Below, piece after piece: positions 1-8,184 of a DNA stretch of 52,075 nt. The stretch's first letter is position 1, and the number at the start of each line of letters is the position of its first letter. The position numbers and the translations under genes were made by a program. A model generated the notes under the pieces. That model was given only the letters and a program-made list of their open reading frames with translations, was not told the origin of the DNA and made no database searches. Origin of the DNA: Arcobacteraceae bacterium (GTDB taxonomy: Bacteria; Campylobacterota; Campylobacteria; Campylobacterales; Arcobacteraceae); contig JAONGR010000008.1 in the NCBI GenBank assembly GCA_028375605.1, positions 1 to 52,075 of the forward strand, read 5' to 3'.

Positions 1-18
1 AAATCCAAAGGTTAAAAC

Positions 19-870
19 ATGGAAAAAAAGATAGAACAAGCCAAATTATTACTAGATGCATTACCTTATATTAAAAAATTTAAAGATCAAATTTTTGTTA
101 TAAAGTATGGTGGTTCAGCACAAATCAATCCTGAACTAAAAGATAGATTTGCACAAGATATTATTTTACTTTATATGGTAGGAATCAAACCAGTTATTGT
201 TCATGGTGGTGGAAATAAAATCAGCTCTGTACTAGAAAAAATGCAAATCAAAAGTGAATTTGTAGATGGCATGAGAGTAACTGATACACAAGTGATGGAA
301 GTAGTAGAGATGGTACTTGCAGGAAATATAAATAAAGAGATAACTACACTTTTAAATATGCATGGAGGAAAGGCTCTAGGTATGACAGGAAAAGATGGAA
401 ATTTCTTAAGTGCTATTCCTAAAGACAATGGTAAATATGGTCTTGTTGGTGAAATTGTAAATGTAAACAGTGAAGTAGTAAATAATTTATTACAAGAAAA
501 ATTCATACCTGTTATCGCACCTATTGCATCTGCAAATGAAGTGAATCACCCTGGATTTAATATCAATGCAGACCTAGCTGCAAGTAAAATTGCAGGTGAT
601 TTAAATGCACGTAAAATAATATTTATGACTGACATAGCAGGAGTAATGGATAAAGAAAAAAACCTTTTGCAAACTTTAACAGAAGATGAAATAAATAATT
701 ATAAAAATGATGGTACAATATATGGTGGAATGATACCTAAGGTAGACGCTTGTCTTGAAGCTGTCCATGGTGGTGTAGAAAAAGCACATATAATTGATGG
801 TAGAATTGAACATTCGATACTATTAGAGGTATTTACTAGTGAAGGAATTGGTACTGTAATTAAAAAATAA
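19..870 (+). CDS. argB: Acetylglutamate kinase (arginine biosynthesis)
   Basis: Phosphorylates N-acetylglutamate with ATP, the second step of arginine synthesis, in the cytosol. The 283-residue protein is the normal family length. It shows the amino acid kinase motifs: KYGGSA near residue 29, the HGGGNKI substrate/phosphate loop at 62-68, FNINADLAASKIAG near 180, and TDIAGVMD. The start follows an AAAGG ribosome site a few bases from the window edge. Arginine kinase follows after a 24-bp gap on the same strand, so co-transcription is likely and would link arginine supply to a phosphoarginine system. Function is assigned from family motifs and is secure. Confidence 0.96.
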   Translation: MEKKIEQAKLLLDALPYIKKFKDQIFVIKYGGSAQINPELKDRFAQDIILLYMVGIKPVIVHGGGNKISSVLEKMQIKSEFVDGMRVTDTQVMEVVEMVLAGNINKEITTLLNMHGGKALGMTGKDGNFLSAIPKDNGKYGLVGEIVNVNSEVVNNLLQEKFIPVIAPIASANEVNHPGFNINADLAASKIAGDLNARKIIFMTDIAGVMDKEKNLLQTLTEDEINNYKNDGTIYGGMIPKVDACLEAVHGGVEKAHIIDGRIEHSILLEVFTSEGIGTVIKK

Positions 871-894
871 GTTTTTAAAACTAAAAGGAAAGCA

Positions 895-1926
895 ATGGAA
901 TATCCAAAATTTACTCAAGAACATAAATCGTTAATGGCAAAATATCTTACAAAAGATGTTTTTGATAGTTTGAAAGATAAAAAAACGGTAAATGGTTTTA
1001 CTATTTCCGATGTTGTTAATTCAGGCGTACAAAACCCAGATAGTGGTATAGGTGCTTATGCAGGTGATGAGGAATCATACACAACTTTTGCACCATTTTT
1101 TGACCCTATTATTGAAGAATACCATGGTTTTACAAAAAATGACAAGCATCAAAGTGACCTAAATCCAGATAATTTAGATGCCAAAAATCCAGATCCTGAC
1201 AATAAGTTTATAGTTTCTACACGGATTAGAGTCGGAAGAAATGTCGATAATATGCCTTTGGGACCAGCAATTACAAAAGAGCAAAGAGATGAAATTGAAA
1301 AAGTAGTTTCTACAACTCTAAGTTCATTAGAGGGTTCTTTAAAAGGGAAATATTTTCCATTAGATGGTATGAGTAAAGAAGATCAAGATGCTTTGATAAA
1401 AGACCATTTTTTATTTAAAGAAGGGGATAGATTTCTTGAAACTGCAGGGCTCAATAGAAACTGGCCATTAGGAAGAGGAATTTATCACAATACAGAAAAA
1501 ACATTTTTAGTATGGGTAAATGAGGAAGATCAACTAAGAATCATCTCAATGCAACAAGGTGGAGATATAAAAGAGGTATTTACTAGACTTACTACTGCTA
1601 TTGGTGAGTTAGAGAAAAAAATGAAATTTTCATTTAATGAACATTTAGGATACATCACATCTTGTCCTACAAACCTTGGGACTGCTATGAGAGCAAGTGT
1701 TCATATTGCTGTGCCTAAACTCGCTGCTGATATGGAAAAATTCAAAGCAATTTGTGATAAACATCATTTACAAATCAGAGGTATTCATGGAGAGCATTCT
1801 GAATCTGAAGGTGGAGTTTATGATATATCAAATAAAAGAAGACTTGGCGTTACTGAAGTTCAATGTGTTCAGGACATGTATGATGGTGTTGTAGAACTTA
1901 TAAAAGTAGAAAAATCATTAGCATAA
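895..1926 (+). CDS. Arginine kinase (ATP:guanidino phosphotransferase)
   Basis: Reversibly transfers phosphate between ATP and arginine, giving a phosphoarginine energy buffer. The 343-residue protein has the full two-domain phosphagen kinase layout, slightly shorter than animal enzymes (about 355). Seen: the arginine-kinase specificity region SGVQNPDSG...YAGDEESY (43-62), STRIRVGRN (108-116), NEED (209-212), SCPTNLGT with the reactive Cys257, and RGIHGEHSESEGG with Glu300. Cys257, Glu211 and Glu300 line up with the animal catalytic Cys271, Glu225 and Glu314 at one constant offset. Bacterial arginine kinases are rare and scattered and are usually explained by transfer from eukaryotes. It is not the McsB protein-arginine kinase, because the N-terminal substrate-specificity domain is present. 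The ribosome site is AAAAGGAAAG. Confidence 0.95.
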   Translation: MEYPKFTQEHKSLMAKYLTKDVFDSLKDKKTVNGFTISDVVNSGVQNPDSGIGAYAGDEESYTTFAPFFDPIIEEYHGFTKNDKHQSDLNPDNLDAKNPDPDNKFIVSTRIRVGRNVDNMPLGPAITKEQRDEIEKVVSTTLSSLEGSLKGKYFPLDGMSKEDQDALIKDHFLFKEGDRFLETAGLNRNWPLGRGIYHNTEKTFLVWVNEEDQLRIISMQQGGDIKEVFTRLTTAIGELEKKMKFSFNEHLGYITSCPTNLGTAMRASVHIAVPKLAADMEKFKAICDKHHLQIRGIHGEHSESEGGVYDISNKRRLGVTEVQCVQDMYDGVVELIKVEKSLA

Positions 1927-1948
1927 AGTTTTTAACACTTAATTAACA

Positions 1949-1989
1949 CCTTAAAGATAAAATTCTAAAACTAAATTTTATCTTTAAGG
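1949..1989 (+). promoter_or_regulatory. Perfect 16-bp inverted repeat covering the ribosome site of the TonB receptor
   Basis: Arms 1949-1964 (CCTTAAAGATAAAATT) and 1974-1989 are exact reverse complements around a 9-nt loop. The 3' arm ends in AAGG, the core of the ribosome site for the receptor start at 1997. The RNA hairpin would hide that site. No run of T follows on the + strand, so it is a poor intrinsic terminator. It could be a translational control hairpin or, as DNA, a long operator. Confidence 0.6.
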
Positions 1990-1996
1990 AAAATAT

Positions 1997-4186
1997 ATGA
2001 ATATATCTCATTCACTTATAGCAATTCTAGCTATTTCAACATTACAAGCAACAGACAATCTTGGAACTATAAATATAACCTCTTCAACTATTGACAATAA
2101 ATTTAATGCAAAAAAACTTAATGTATCAAATACAGCTACTCTCAATACAAAAGAAATTGAAGAGATGCACCAAGAAAACTTAGCAAATATTCTCAACACT
2201 ATTCCAGGTGTTACTGCTAGACAAAATGAAGGTGATTCAAATAAAATTCATATTAGAGGAATTGCTACTGAGATGTATATGGGCGAGAAACCAGGCGTTG
2301 CTATTGTAATTGATGGAGTTCCTGTACAAGAAAGAGCGGGTAGCGTAAATATTGATAGTGATAATATTGCATCTATTAAAGTTATAAAAGGGGGAGCATC
2401 TTACCTTTATGGAAATGATGCTTTATCTGGTGCAGTTATTATCACTACAAAAAGACCTAAGAATAAAACTGAAGGTTCATTTACCTTTGAGAAGGGAAGT
2501 GATGGCTATGAAAAAAAAGTAGCTAATTTTAGAGGTGCTACAGACTATCTTGCGTTAAACCTACAAGCAAGCCAAAAAGAGAGTGACGGTTACTGGGAAA
2601 GTTCAGACTACTGGGCAAAATCAATCAATGGTAAAATTCAATACTACATTGATGATACAAGTGATATTACTTTAGGAATAGATAAGTCAAAACGGTATGA
2701 AAATGATACTGGGTCTATAACACATACAGTAAGTGGTGTAAATCAAGTGAAAAAAAATCCGACTAGTATTGGGGAAGTAGGATATGCTACAGACTACAAT
2801 ATCGAACTAGATAAATACTTTTTAACATATTCAAAAGATTTTATGAATGGTTCCAATTTCATGACTCAAATTTATAGCTACGAAGATACAACAGAAAACA
2901 AAAATGGTGCTTATGATGGTATTGCAAATAATGATTTATTAAGAGATGATCATCTCTATGATTCATATGCAAATACAAAACAAAAAGGTTTAAAATCAGA
3001 ATTCAGAAAAAACGGAGATAAAATAGCCTCTATGTTTGGAATCGATTTAGCTAGAAATGATGAAGAAAAAAATTCTGAATATAGAGTTGATTATACAAGT
3101 AGAGGTACAACTCACTACATAGGAGAAATTACAAGCGATACAGACTCTAAAGAAAAAATAAATGCCGCTTATGGAGAATTGAAATTTGGTGTTACAGATA
3201 AACTTCTTTTGTCATCAAATATAAGAGTTGATAGAATTGCTTATGATTATACAAATAATCTTACAGATACAAAGTGGGATAAAGATTTTCAGGAAACATC
3301 ATATAAACTAGGTGCTACTTATAAATTTAACGAAAATTCTATTTTATATACCAATACATCTACAGGTTTTAGAGTACCCACATTAGCTCAAATGTATGCA
3401 GGAGATATGACGACATCAACATATAGTGGAACATATTCAAACAATACAGATATCAAAACAGAAACTACGGTAAATTATGAGTTAGGGTATAGAGGTAAAA
3501 CTGATTTCATAAGCTATGACATCGCTGTATATCAACTTAATAGGGATGATGTTATTGGAAGAAGCAGTGGGAACTATGCTTCTACAAAAGGAGTGGAAGT
3601 AACCTACGATAATATGGCTGATATTAGAAATAGAGGTTTAGAGCTAAGTTTAAATAGTGATACGAAAAAAACTTTTTCATATAGTATAAATTATACTTTT
3701 TTAAATTCGAAGTATACTCGATATGATGAGTATAACCTAATTCTTAATGAGGGTGGAGTAGTTGATCAAAATAGTGATGGAGATACAGATGATGATTATG
3801 TTGCTAGTACTCATGATTTAAAAGGAAATATAACACCTCGAACATCTAAACACACTATTGTACTTACTACAAATTATAAAATACTTGATAATCTAATGGT
3901 AACAGCTGAAATTAACTACAGATCTAGTCAATACGCAGATGAGTTAAACAAGATAAAAATTAGTGGTTATTCTGTTACAAATTTACGAACAAAATACGAT
4001 TTAAAAATTGCAGGATTTCAAACACAATTTTTTGCACAAATTGATAATCTATTTGATAAACAATACTACATGATGCCTAGAGTTACAGGGGATAGAAACG
4101 ATGACAATATATATGATATAGGTGATATGGGTCTTACCGTAAATCCAGGTAGAACATATCTAGCTGGACTAACAGTAAAGTTTTAG
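1997..4186 (+). CDS. TonB-dependent outer-membrane receptor
   Basis: Outer-membrane transporter powered through TonB for a metal, metal chelate or other scarce solute. The 729-residue protein has a short signal peptide (about 1-18), a plug domain (about 50-155: NILNTIPGVTARQ, IHIRGI, VIDGVPVQ, IKVIKGGASYLYGNDALSGAVIITTKRP) and a beta-barrel. The barrel includes the typical TGFRVPTLAQMYAG segment, NLFDKQYY near the end, and the C-terminal strand ending in aromatic Phe. The ligand cannot be read from sequence. Nine bases downstream comes a membrane polyferredoxin and then TonB, so the three probably form one uptake unit. Closeness to a nickel enzyme, urease, makes nickel one option, with iron or copper as alternatives. 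The hairpin at 1949-1989 may control it. Confidence 0.9.
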   Translation: MNISHSLIAILAISTLQATDNLGTINITSSTIDNKFNAKKLNVSNTATLNTKEIEEMHQENLANILNTIPGVTARQNEGDSNKIHIRGIATEMYMGEKPGVAIVIDGVPVQERAGSVNIDSDNIASIKVIKGGASYLYGNDALSGAVIITTKRPKNKTEGSFTFEKGSDGYEKKVANFRGATDYLALNLQASQKESDGYWESSDYWAKSINGKIQYYIDDTSDITLGIDKSKRYENDTGSITHTVSGVNQVKKNPTSIGEVGYATDYNIELDKYFLTYSKDFMNGSNFMTQIYSYEDTTENKNGAYDGIANNDLLRDDHLYDSYANTKQKGLKSEFRKNGDKIASMFGIDLARNDEEKNSEYRVDYTSRGTTHYIGEITSDTDSKEKINAAYGELKFGVTDKLLLSSNIRVDRIAYDYTNNLTDTKWDKDFQETSYKLGATYKFNENSILYTNTSTGFRVPTLAQMYAGDMTTSTYSGTYSNNTDIKTETTVNYELGYRGKTDFISYDIAVYQLNRDDVIGRSSGNYASTKGVEVTYDNMADIRNRGLELSLNSDTKKTFSYSINYTFLNSKYTRYDEYNLILNEGGVVDQNSDGDTDDDYVASTHDLKGNITPRTSKHTIVLTTNYKILDNLMVTAEINYRSSQYADELNKIKISGYSVTNLRTKYDLKIAGFQTQFFAQIDNLFDKQYYMMPRVTGDRNDDNIYDIGDMGLTVNPGRTYLAGLTVKF

Positions 4187-4194
4187 GAATATAG

Positions 4195-5643
4195 ATGATT
4201 AAGTTAAAACAAAAAAGAGATAAAAACGATATATATGGTATCCCTATACTTGGTACCTTATTTAAAAACCAAAAATTAATAAAAACAGTTCAACTTATCA
4301 CTTTCGCACTATTTGTTTATGGTGTTTATATGGGATTTGTTGAACCAACAAAAGAAAATACTTTTACAAGATACTTATTTTGGGGTCTTTTTTGGTCTTT
4401 ATTTATAGTAGTATCACTCACAAGTTTTGGAAGAATATTTTGTGCTATTTGTCCTCATGCTTTTATAGGAAAATATATCACAAAATTTGGTTTGAAAAAA
4501 GATATGCCAAAGTTTTTAAAAAATAGATTTATTGGTCTTTTACTTTTATTTTTTGGTTGGTGGGCAGTTTATTATGCTGTTCCAGGATTTTGGAAAGTAC
4601 CATTGGCTACTGCATGGCTTTTTGCCTCACTTACAATTTTAGCTTTTGTTATATATTATTTATATAAAGATATGAGTTATTGTAAATATATTTGTCCTAT
4701 TGGAACAATGATGAAATCATACAATAAAATATCTCCTACTTTTTTACATACATATAAAGAAGATTGTAGTTCATGTAGAACCTTTGAATGTACAACCGCT
4801 TGTTCTTATAATCTTAAACCATTTACTTTTAACAAAAAAAATTCCATGGAAGATTGTACTTTATGTATGGACTGTAGTGATGCCTGTGATGCTGTTGCTT
4901 TTAGTATAGTACCACCATCAAAAACTCTTATGGAAAAATTTAAATTCCAAAAAGCTGATGTTTGGGCTTTTATACTAATTACAGCTGCTATTAGTATAAC
5001 AATGGGCGTTCATCATGGACTTGGTCGTACTGCAATTGCAGATGAGTTTATATGGTCAAAAACTGCTGTATTTGCACAACAATATGTAAACTTTGGAACT
5101 CTAAGTGCTTCTGGTATTTTTGCTTTTACTTATTCAGTTTTGATTTCTATTATTATAGTTGTATTTGGTATGTATTGTGCTAGCAAATTTTTAAACACTA
5201 CTTATGAAAAAACATTTTATACCTTAGGATATGCATTTGCTCCTTTATTTATAATAGGTGGTTTAGCTCATCTTATTAGCTCTTTTGCTACTCATCATTA
5301 TGCTGATATTGTAAACGGATTTATTTATGGATTTGGATTAGATACTGCAAATGTAGATAATCTAGCAAGTAGACGAGATTCTTGGCTTATGTATCTAAAA
5401 GTGATACCTTATTTAGCTGCTTTATGGGGATATGTTATTTTAGCTAAAAGATTAAAACAATTTAATTCTTCTATTATTAGAAAAATATTTGCTTTTATAT
5501 TTGCATCTTCATTAGTATCTTTATACTTATCTTTACAGCTTTATACTGGATATGTATTTAAAACATATGGGGCAAAAAAAAGTGGTCATTCACATCATAA
5601 ATCTTCTCATTCCAATAAATACTCTAGAGATAAAAAGCAATAA
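4195..5643 (+). CDS. Membrane polyferredoxin (CcoG/NapH-like 4Fe-4S protein)
   Basis: Predicted inner-membrane electron-transfer protein. The 482 residues carry several membrane segments (about 30-50, 60-80, 112-130, 138-156, 254-274, 300-325, 340-365, 400-420, 430-450). Cysteine motifs are CAICPHAF (C83, C86), CKYICP (C163, C167), then two ferredoxin clusters C191/C194/C199/C203 and C221/C224/C227/C231. This resembles the NapH/CcoG/RdxA group, some of which reduce metal ions. The C-terminus is His-rich (SGHSHHKSSHSN), suggesting metal binding. It lies between a TonB receptor and TonB, so a role in reducing or releasing the imported metal is inferred, not shown. It is not a clear orthologue of either named family. 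Confidence 0.75.
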   Translation: MIKLKQKRDKNDIYGIPILGTLFKNQKLIKTVQLITFALFVYGVYMGFVEPTKENTFTRYLFWGLFWSLFIVVSLTSFGRIFCAICPHAFIGKYITKFGLKKDMPKFLKNRFIGLLLLFFGWWAVYYAVPGFWKVPLATAWLFASLTILAFVIYYLYKDMSYCKYICPIGTMMKSYNKISPTFLHTYKEDCSSCRTFECTTACSYNLKPFTFNKKNSMEDCTLCMDCSDACDAVAFSIVPPSKTLMEKFKFQKADVWAFILITAAISITMGVHHGLGRTAIADEFIWSKTAVFAQQYVNFGTLSASGIFAFTYSVLISIIIVVFGMYCASKFLNTTYEKTFYTLGYAFAPLFIIGGLAHLISSFATHHYADIVNGFIYGFGLDTANVDNLASRRDSWLMYLKVIPYLAALWGYVILAKRLKQFNSSIIRKIFAFIFASSLVSLYLSLQLYTGYVFKTYGAKKSGHSHHKSSHSNKYSRDKKQ

Positions 5644-5682
5644 ATTATGAATATCATATACACTTCACCATAATAGTCAAAT

Positions 5683-6354
5683 ATGAATAAATATATAAAA
5701 TCTTTTATACTTGCAGTATCATTATATATTATCCTTATTGTTTCTTTTCTCTATTCTTTTAAACAAGAAAAAAATATTTCTTTGCAGAATAGAAAGGAAC
5801 AAGTGATTCAATTTTCTATTATTCAAGAGCCAAATCCAGTATATAAAAAGAAAGAAACTCTAGTCCAAAAAAAAGAATTAAAAAAAATTATTAAGAAAAA
5901 AACGACGCCCAGAACGGTAGAGAAAAAGAAACAAGTTATTGTAAAAAAAGAAACAAATACCGACAAGATATTAAAAAAAACACCAGTCAATCAAAAACAA
6001 ACCATTATCAAACAAGACAAGTCAATACAGAAAAATACTATAAATTATCAAGATATTTTAAAAAAACGTAAAGGACAACAAAATAAATACTACTCACGAA
6101 TAAAAGAAACAATCAATAAAAATAAAACATACCCAAGAATTGCAGTAAAGAGGGGAATAGAAGGTATTGTAAAAATAAAATTTACTATTTCAAAAAAGGG
6201 AGAACTATTATCTTTTAATATCACAGAAGGGAAAAGAGTATTTAAAAAATCAATTGAAAATGCAGTAAAAAATAGTTTTCCACTTACTCCTCCAAGAGAT
6301 TTATTAACTTCAAATATTTCTCTTTCTCTCACAATAGATTATAGACTATACTAA
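5683..6354 (+). CDS. tonB: TonB energy-transducing protein
   Basis: Couples the inner-membrane proton gradient to outer-membrane receptors. The 223-residue protein has an N-terminal membrane anchor (about 7-25), a long Lys-rich linker (about 55-120, with poly-Lys in place of the usual Pro-Lys repeats) and a C-terminal TonB domain (about 145-223: YPRIAVKRGIEGIVKIKFTI, then a C-terminal DYRLY). ExbB and ExbD are not in the window, so partners must come from elsewhere. It is third in the receptor-polyferredoxin-TonB unit, 39 bp after the previous gene. Its 3' end overlaps the convergent ureG end by 9 bp. Confidence 0.88.
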   Translation: MNKYIKSFILAVSLYIILIVSFLYSFKQEKNISLQNRKEQVIQFSIIQEPNPVYKKKETLVQKKELKKIIKKKTTPRTVEKKKQVIVKKETNTDKILKKTPVNQKQTIIKQDKSIQKNTINYQDILKKRKGQQNKYYSRIKETINKNKTYPRIAVKRGIEGIVKIKFTISKKGELLSFNITEGKRVFKKSIENAVKNSFPLTPPRDLLTSNISLSLTIDYRLY

Positions 6355-6930
6355 AACCTCTATCCACTCTTGTAGTTTAGAAATACTCTCATCTTTTTTA
6401 GATAAGAAGATATAGGGTTTATTTTTTCTGTTTTTCTTCACATCACTTTCCATAGATTCTAAATCTATTTCTACATGTGGAGCTAAATCAGTTTTATTTA
6501 CTACCAATAAATCACTAAATAAAAGTCCAGCTCCCTTTTTTCTTGGTATATCGGCACCTTGCGCTACATCAATCACATACATATAATAATCTATAAGTTC
6601 ATAAGAAAATGTTGCTGATAAGTTGTCTCCTCCACTTTCTACAAAAATGATATCAGGGTTAAACTTCTCTTCAAGCTCTTCTATTGCTTTTTGGTTTGCA
6701 GAGATATCATCTCGTATAGCTGTATGAGGACAACCACCAGTTTCTACTCCTACTATTCGATCATCTTCTAAATCAAGATGTGATTTTAAGTAGTTTGCAT
6801 CTTCTGTTGTATAGATATCGTTTGTAACTATTCCTAAACTATATTTATCTTTTAAAATATTTGTCAACTGCTCAATTATAGAAGTTTTTCCACTTCCTAC
6901 TGGTCCTGCTATTCCTATTTTTATACTCAT
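6346..6930 (-). CDS. ureG: Urease accessory GTPase UreG
   Basis: GTPase that drives nickel delivery to urease with UreF, UreD and UreE. Visible are the P-loop GPVGSGKTS (8-16 from this start), the metal-binding CPH of VETGGCPHTAIRDD, the ESGGDNL motif, and NKTDLAP, the G4 guanine motif. I place the start at 6930, where AGAGGAAGAA lies directly upstream and the protein begins MSIKIGIAGP (194 residues). An upstream in-frame ATG at 6960 would add ten charged residues not typical of the family. It ends the purine/urease gene run. It is separated from ureF by an unusual 117-bp spacer. Confidence 0.95.
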   Translation of the reverse strand: MSIKIGIAGPVGSGKTSIIEQLTNILKDKYSLGIVTNDIYTTEDANYLKSHLDLEDDRIVGVETGGCPHTAIRDDISANQKAIEELEEKFNPDIIFVESGGDNLSATFSYELIDYYMYVIDVAQGADIPRKKGAGLLFSDLLVVNKTDLAPHVEIDLESMESDVKKNRKNKPYIFLSKKDESISKLQEWIEVLV

Positions 6931-6980
6931 TTCTTCCTCTTTCTTCACTTTTATCTTCATTTAATATTTTGAATGATTAC

Positions 6981-7050
6981 TAAGAGAACCCCTGTAATTT
7001 TAGGGTCACAATTTTAATTGTGGGGTACCCAAAGTGAAGCCGTTCGAAAA
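6981..7050. repeat. Structured GC-richer insert between ureF and ureG (candidate small interspersed repeat)
   Basis: Unlike the AT-rich surroundings, this spacer is a chain of inverted repeats. ACCCC at 6988-6992 pairs with GGGGT at 7022-7026. CACAATT (7007-7013) pairs with AATTGTG (7016-7022). GGGTACCC (7023-7030) is self-complementary. It continues into GAAGCCGTTCGAAAAG. No ORF, tRNA fold or terminator T-run fits. It could be a REP/MITE-like element or an mRNA processing or stability structure. No second copy was noticed in the window. Confidence 0.45.
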
Positions 7051-7077
7051 GTGATTATTCTAAAATATTTGCTTATT

Positions 7078-7767
7078 TTAAGTAACAAACATCTTTGGTT
7101 CTAAATTCTTATGCTGATATATAATCTCTTCAAATATTGGATTAAAATTATTAATATTTAATTGTGTATTTTCTATTAATTCTTCTAACTCATCATCAAA
7201 TTCAAATAACATTTGTTGTATCTGAGATGGTTTTATTCTTGATATTTTTAAACTTGTCATCGCGATATTCAGTATATTTTTTTTACACCATAAAAGTAAA
7301 AATAACTCTATATCCATGTCTAACTCATAAGCATAAGCAGTTAAAACTATCAGCTCATTTCCATTTGAAAGTTTAGATTTAACTTTTTCAAAATATTCTT
7401 GTACTATCTCTTTTTCTATATTATTATTGATTTGTCTAAGATAATTTTCACCTAAATCCTGAGATGATTTAGTATACTCAAAACTAGTCATACAAGAAAA
7501 CTTTTCATCCTCTTTTATCACAAGACTGAGTTTATTTTGTTCAAAATATTTATATACTTTTTTTACCAACACAAAATCAAAACCTTGGTACTGATATACA
7601 ATTAAATTGTGTAAAAACTTTTTTAATTCTAAAATATTTGTAACTTTTTCTAAAACAATATGGGGTTCTAGTCCAAACGAATGTACAAAAGCCCCAGATG
7701 GAAAACTTCCATCAAATATTTGCATAAACCTACTTAAAGATTTAGTGTACGTGGTGTGCTTTGCCAT
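7078..7767 (-). CDS. ureF: Urease accessory protein UreF
   Basis: Part of the UreG-UreF-UreD complex that loads nickel and carbonate into apo-urease. At 229 residues it matches family length. Recognisable is the N-terminal FDGSFPSGAFVHSFGLE motif (18-34), standard for UreF, with an all-helical body following. The start overlaps the ureE end by 26 bp, showing tight operon coupling. It lacks the usual direct junction with ureG, because a structured spacer intervenes. Confidence 0.93.
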   Translation of the reverse strand: MAKHTTYTKSLSRFMQIFDGSFPSGAFVHSFGLEPHIVLEKVTNILELKKFLHNLIVYQYQGFDFVLVKKVYKYFEQNKLSLVIKEDEKFSCMTSFEYTKSSQDLGENYLRQINNNIEKEIVQEYFEKVKSKLSNGNELIVLTAYAYELDMDIELFLLLWCKKNILNIAMTSLKISRIKPSQIQQMLFEFDDELEELIENTQLNINNFNPIFEEIIYQHKNLEPKMFVT

Positions 7768-8176
7768 TTGGTTTAAAGTACTTTTTTATTTTTGATACAA
7801 TTGTATTTTCATCTTTTTCACAGTTTTCAATAATATCTGATAGAGATATATCATTCAACACTGTTATCTTATTTTCTTCTATACACACAGGCTGGTGTCG
7901 ATTACCAACTTCATATGCAACTCTAGCAAAATCTAAAGAGTTATCAAGAATAATTTCATAAACCTCATCATCACTTCTTTTTACTTGCATGGTATGTCCA
8001 TCTTCACATACTAAAATATCATTTTCATGAAGATGTGTAAATTTTACTTTTATCATAAATTCCACGCCACTATTTGAAACAGCACTTAAATTTGGTTTTT
8101 GCATATCAAACCATGATAATTCTACTACATCATCAGAGTCTATATCTTTTGTTATGTTTATTACTTTTTGTATCAA
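7742..8176 (-). CDS. ureE: Urease nickel metallochaperone UreE
   Basis: Binds Ni2+ and passes it to UreG for urease maturation. The 144-residue protein matches UreE in length and fold pattern: an N-terminal peptide-binding domain, then the metal-binding half with VAYEVGNRHQPVCIEE, containing the conserved GNRH. The C-terminal tail is short, ending AHHVH, a minimal His cluster compared with the long His tails of some UreE proteins. Translation appears to start at TTG (8176), with AGGA shortly upstream, just after the ureC stop. The start codon and operon position suggest lower translation than ureC. Confidence 0.92.
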   Translation of the reverse strand: MIQKVINITKDIDSDDVVELSWFDMQKPNLSAVSNSGVEFMIKVKFTHLHENDILVCEDGHTMQVKRSDDEVYEIILDNSLDFARVAYEVGNRHQPVCIEENKITVLNDISLSDIIENCEKDENTIVSKIKKYFKPNGKAHHVH

Positions 8177-8184
8177 CTTACATC

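Noticed and set aside
201-506. Antisense ORF inside argB and similar opposite-strand ORFs throughout
   Set aside because: They lie inside well-supported genes, lack ribosome sites and have no recognisable protein features.
7035-7055. GTTCGA string suggesting a tRNA T-loop
   Set aside because: No acceptor stem, anticodon arm or D-loop can be placed around it.
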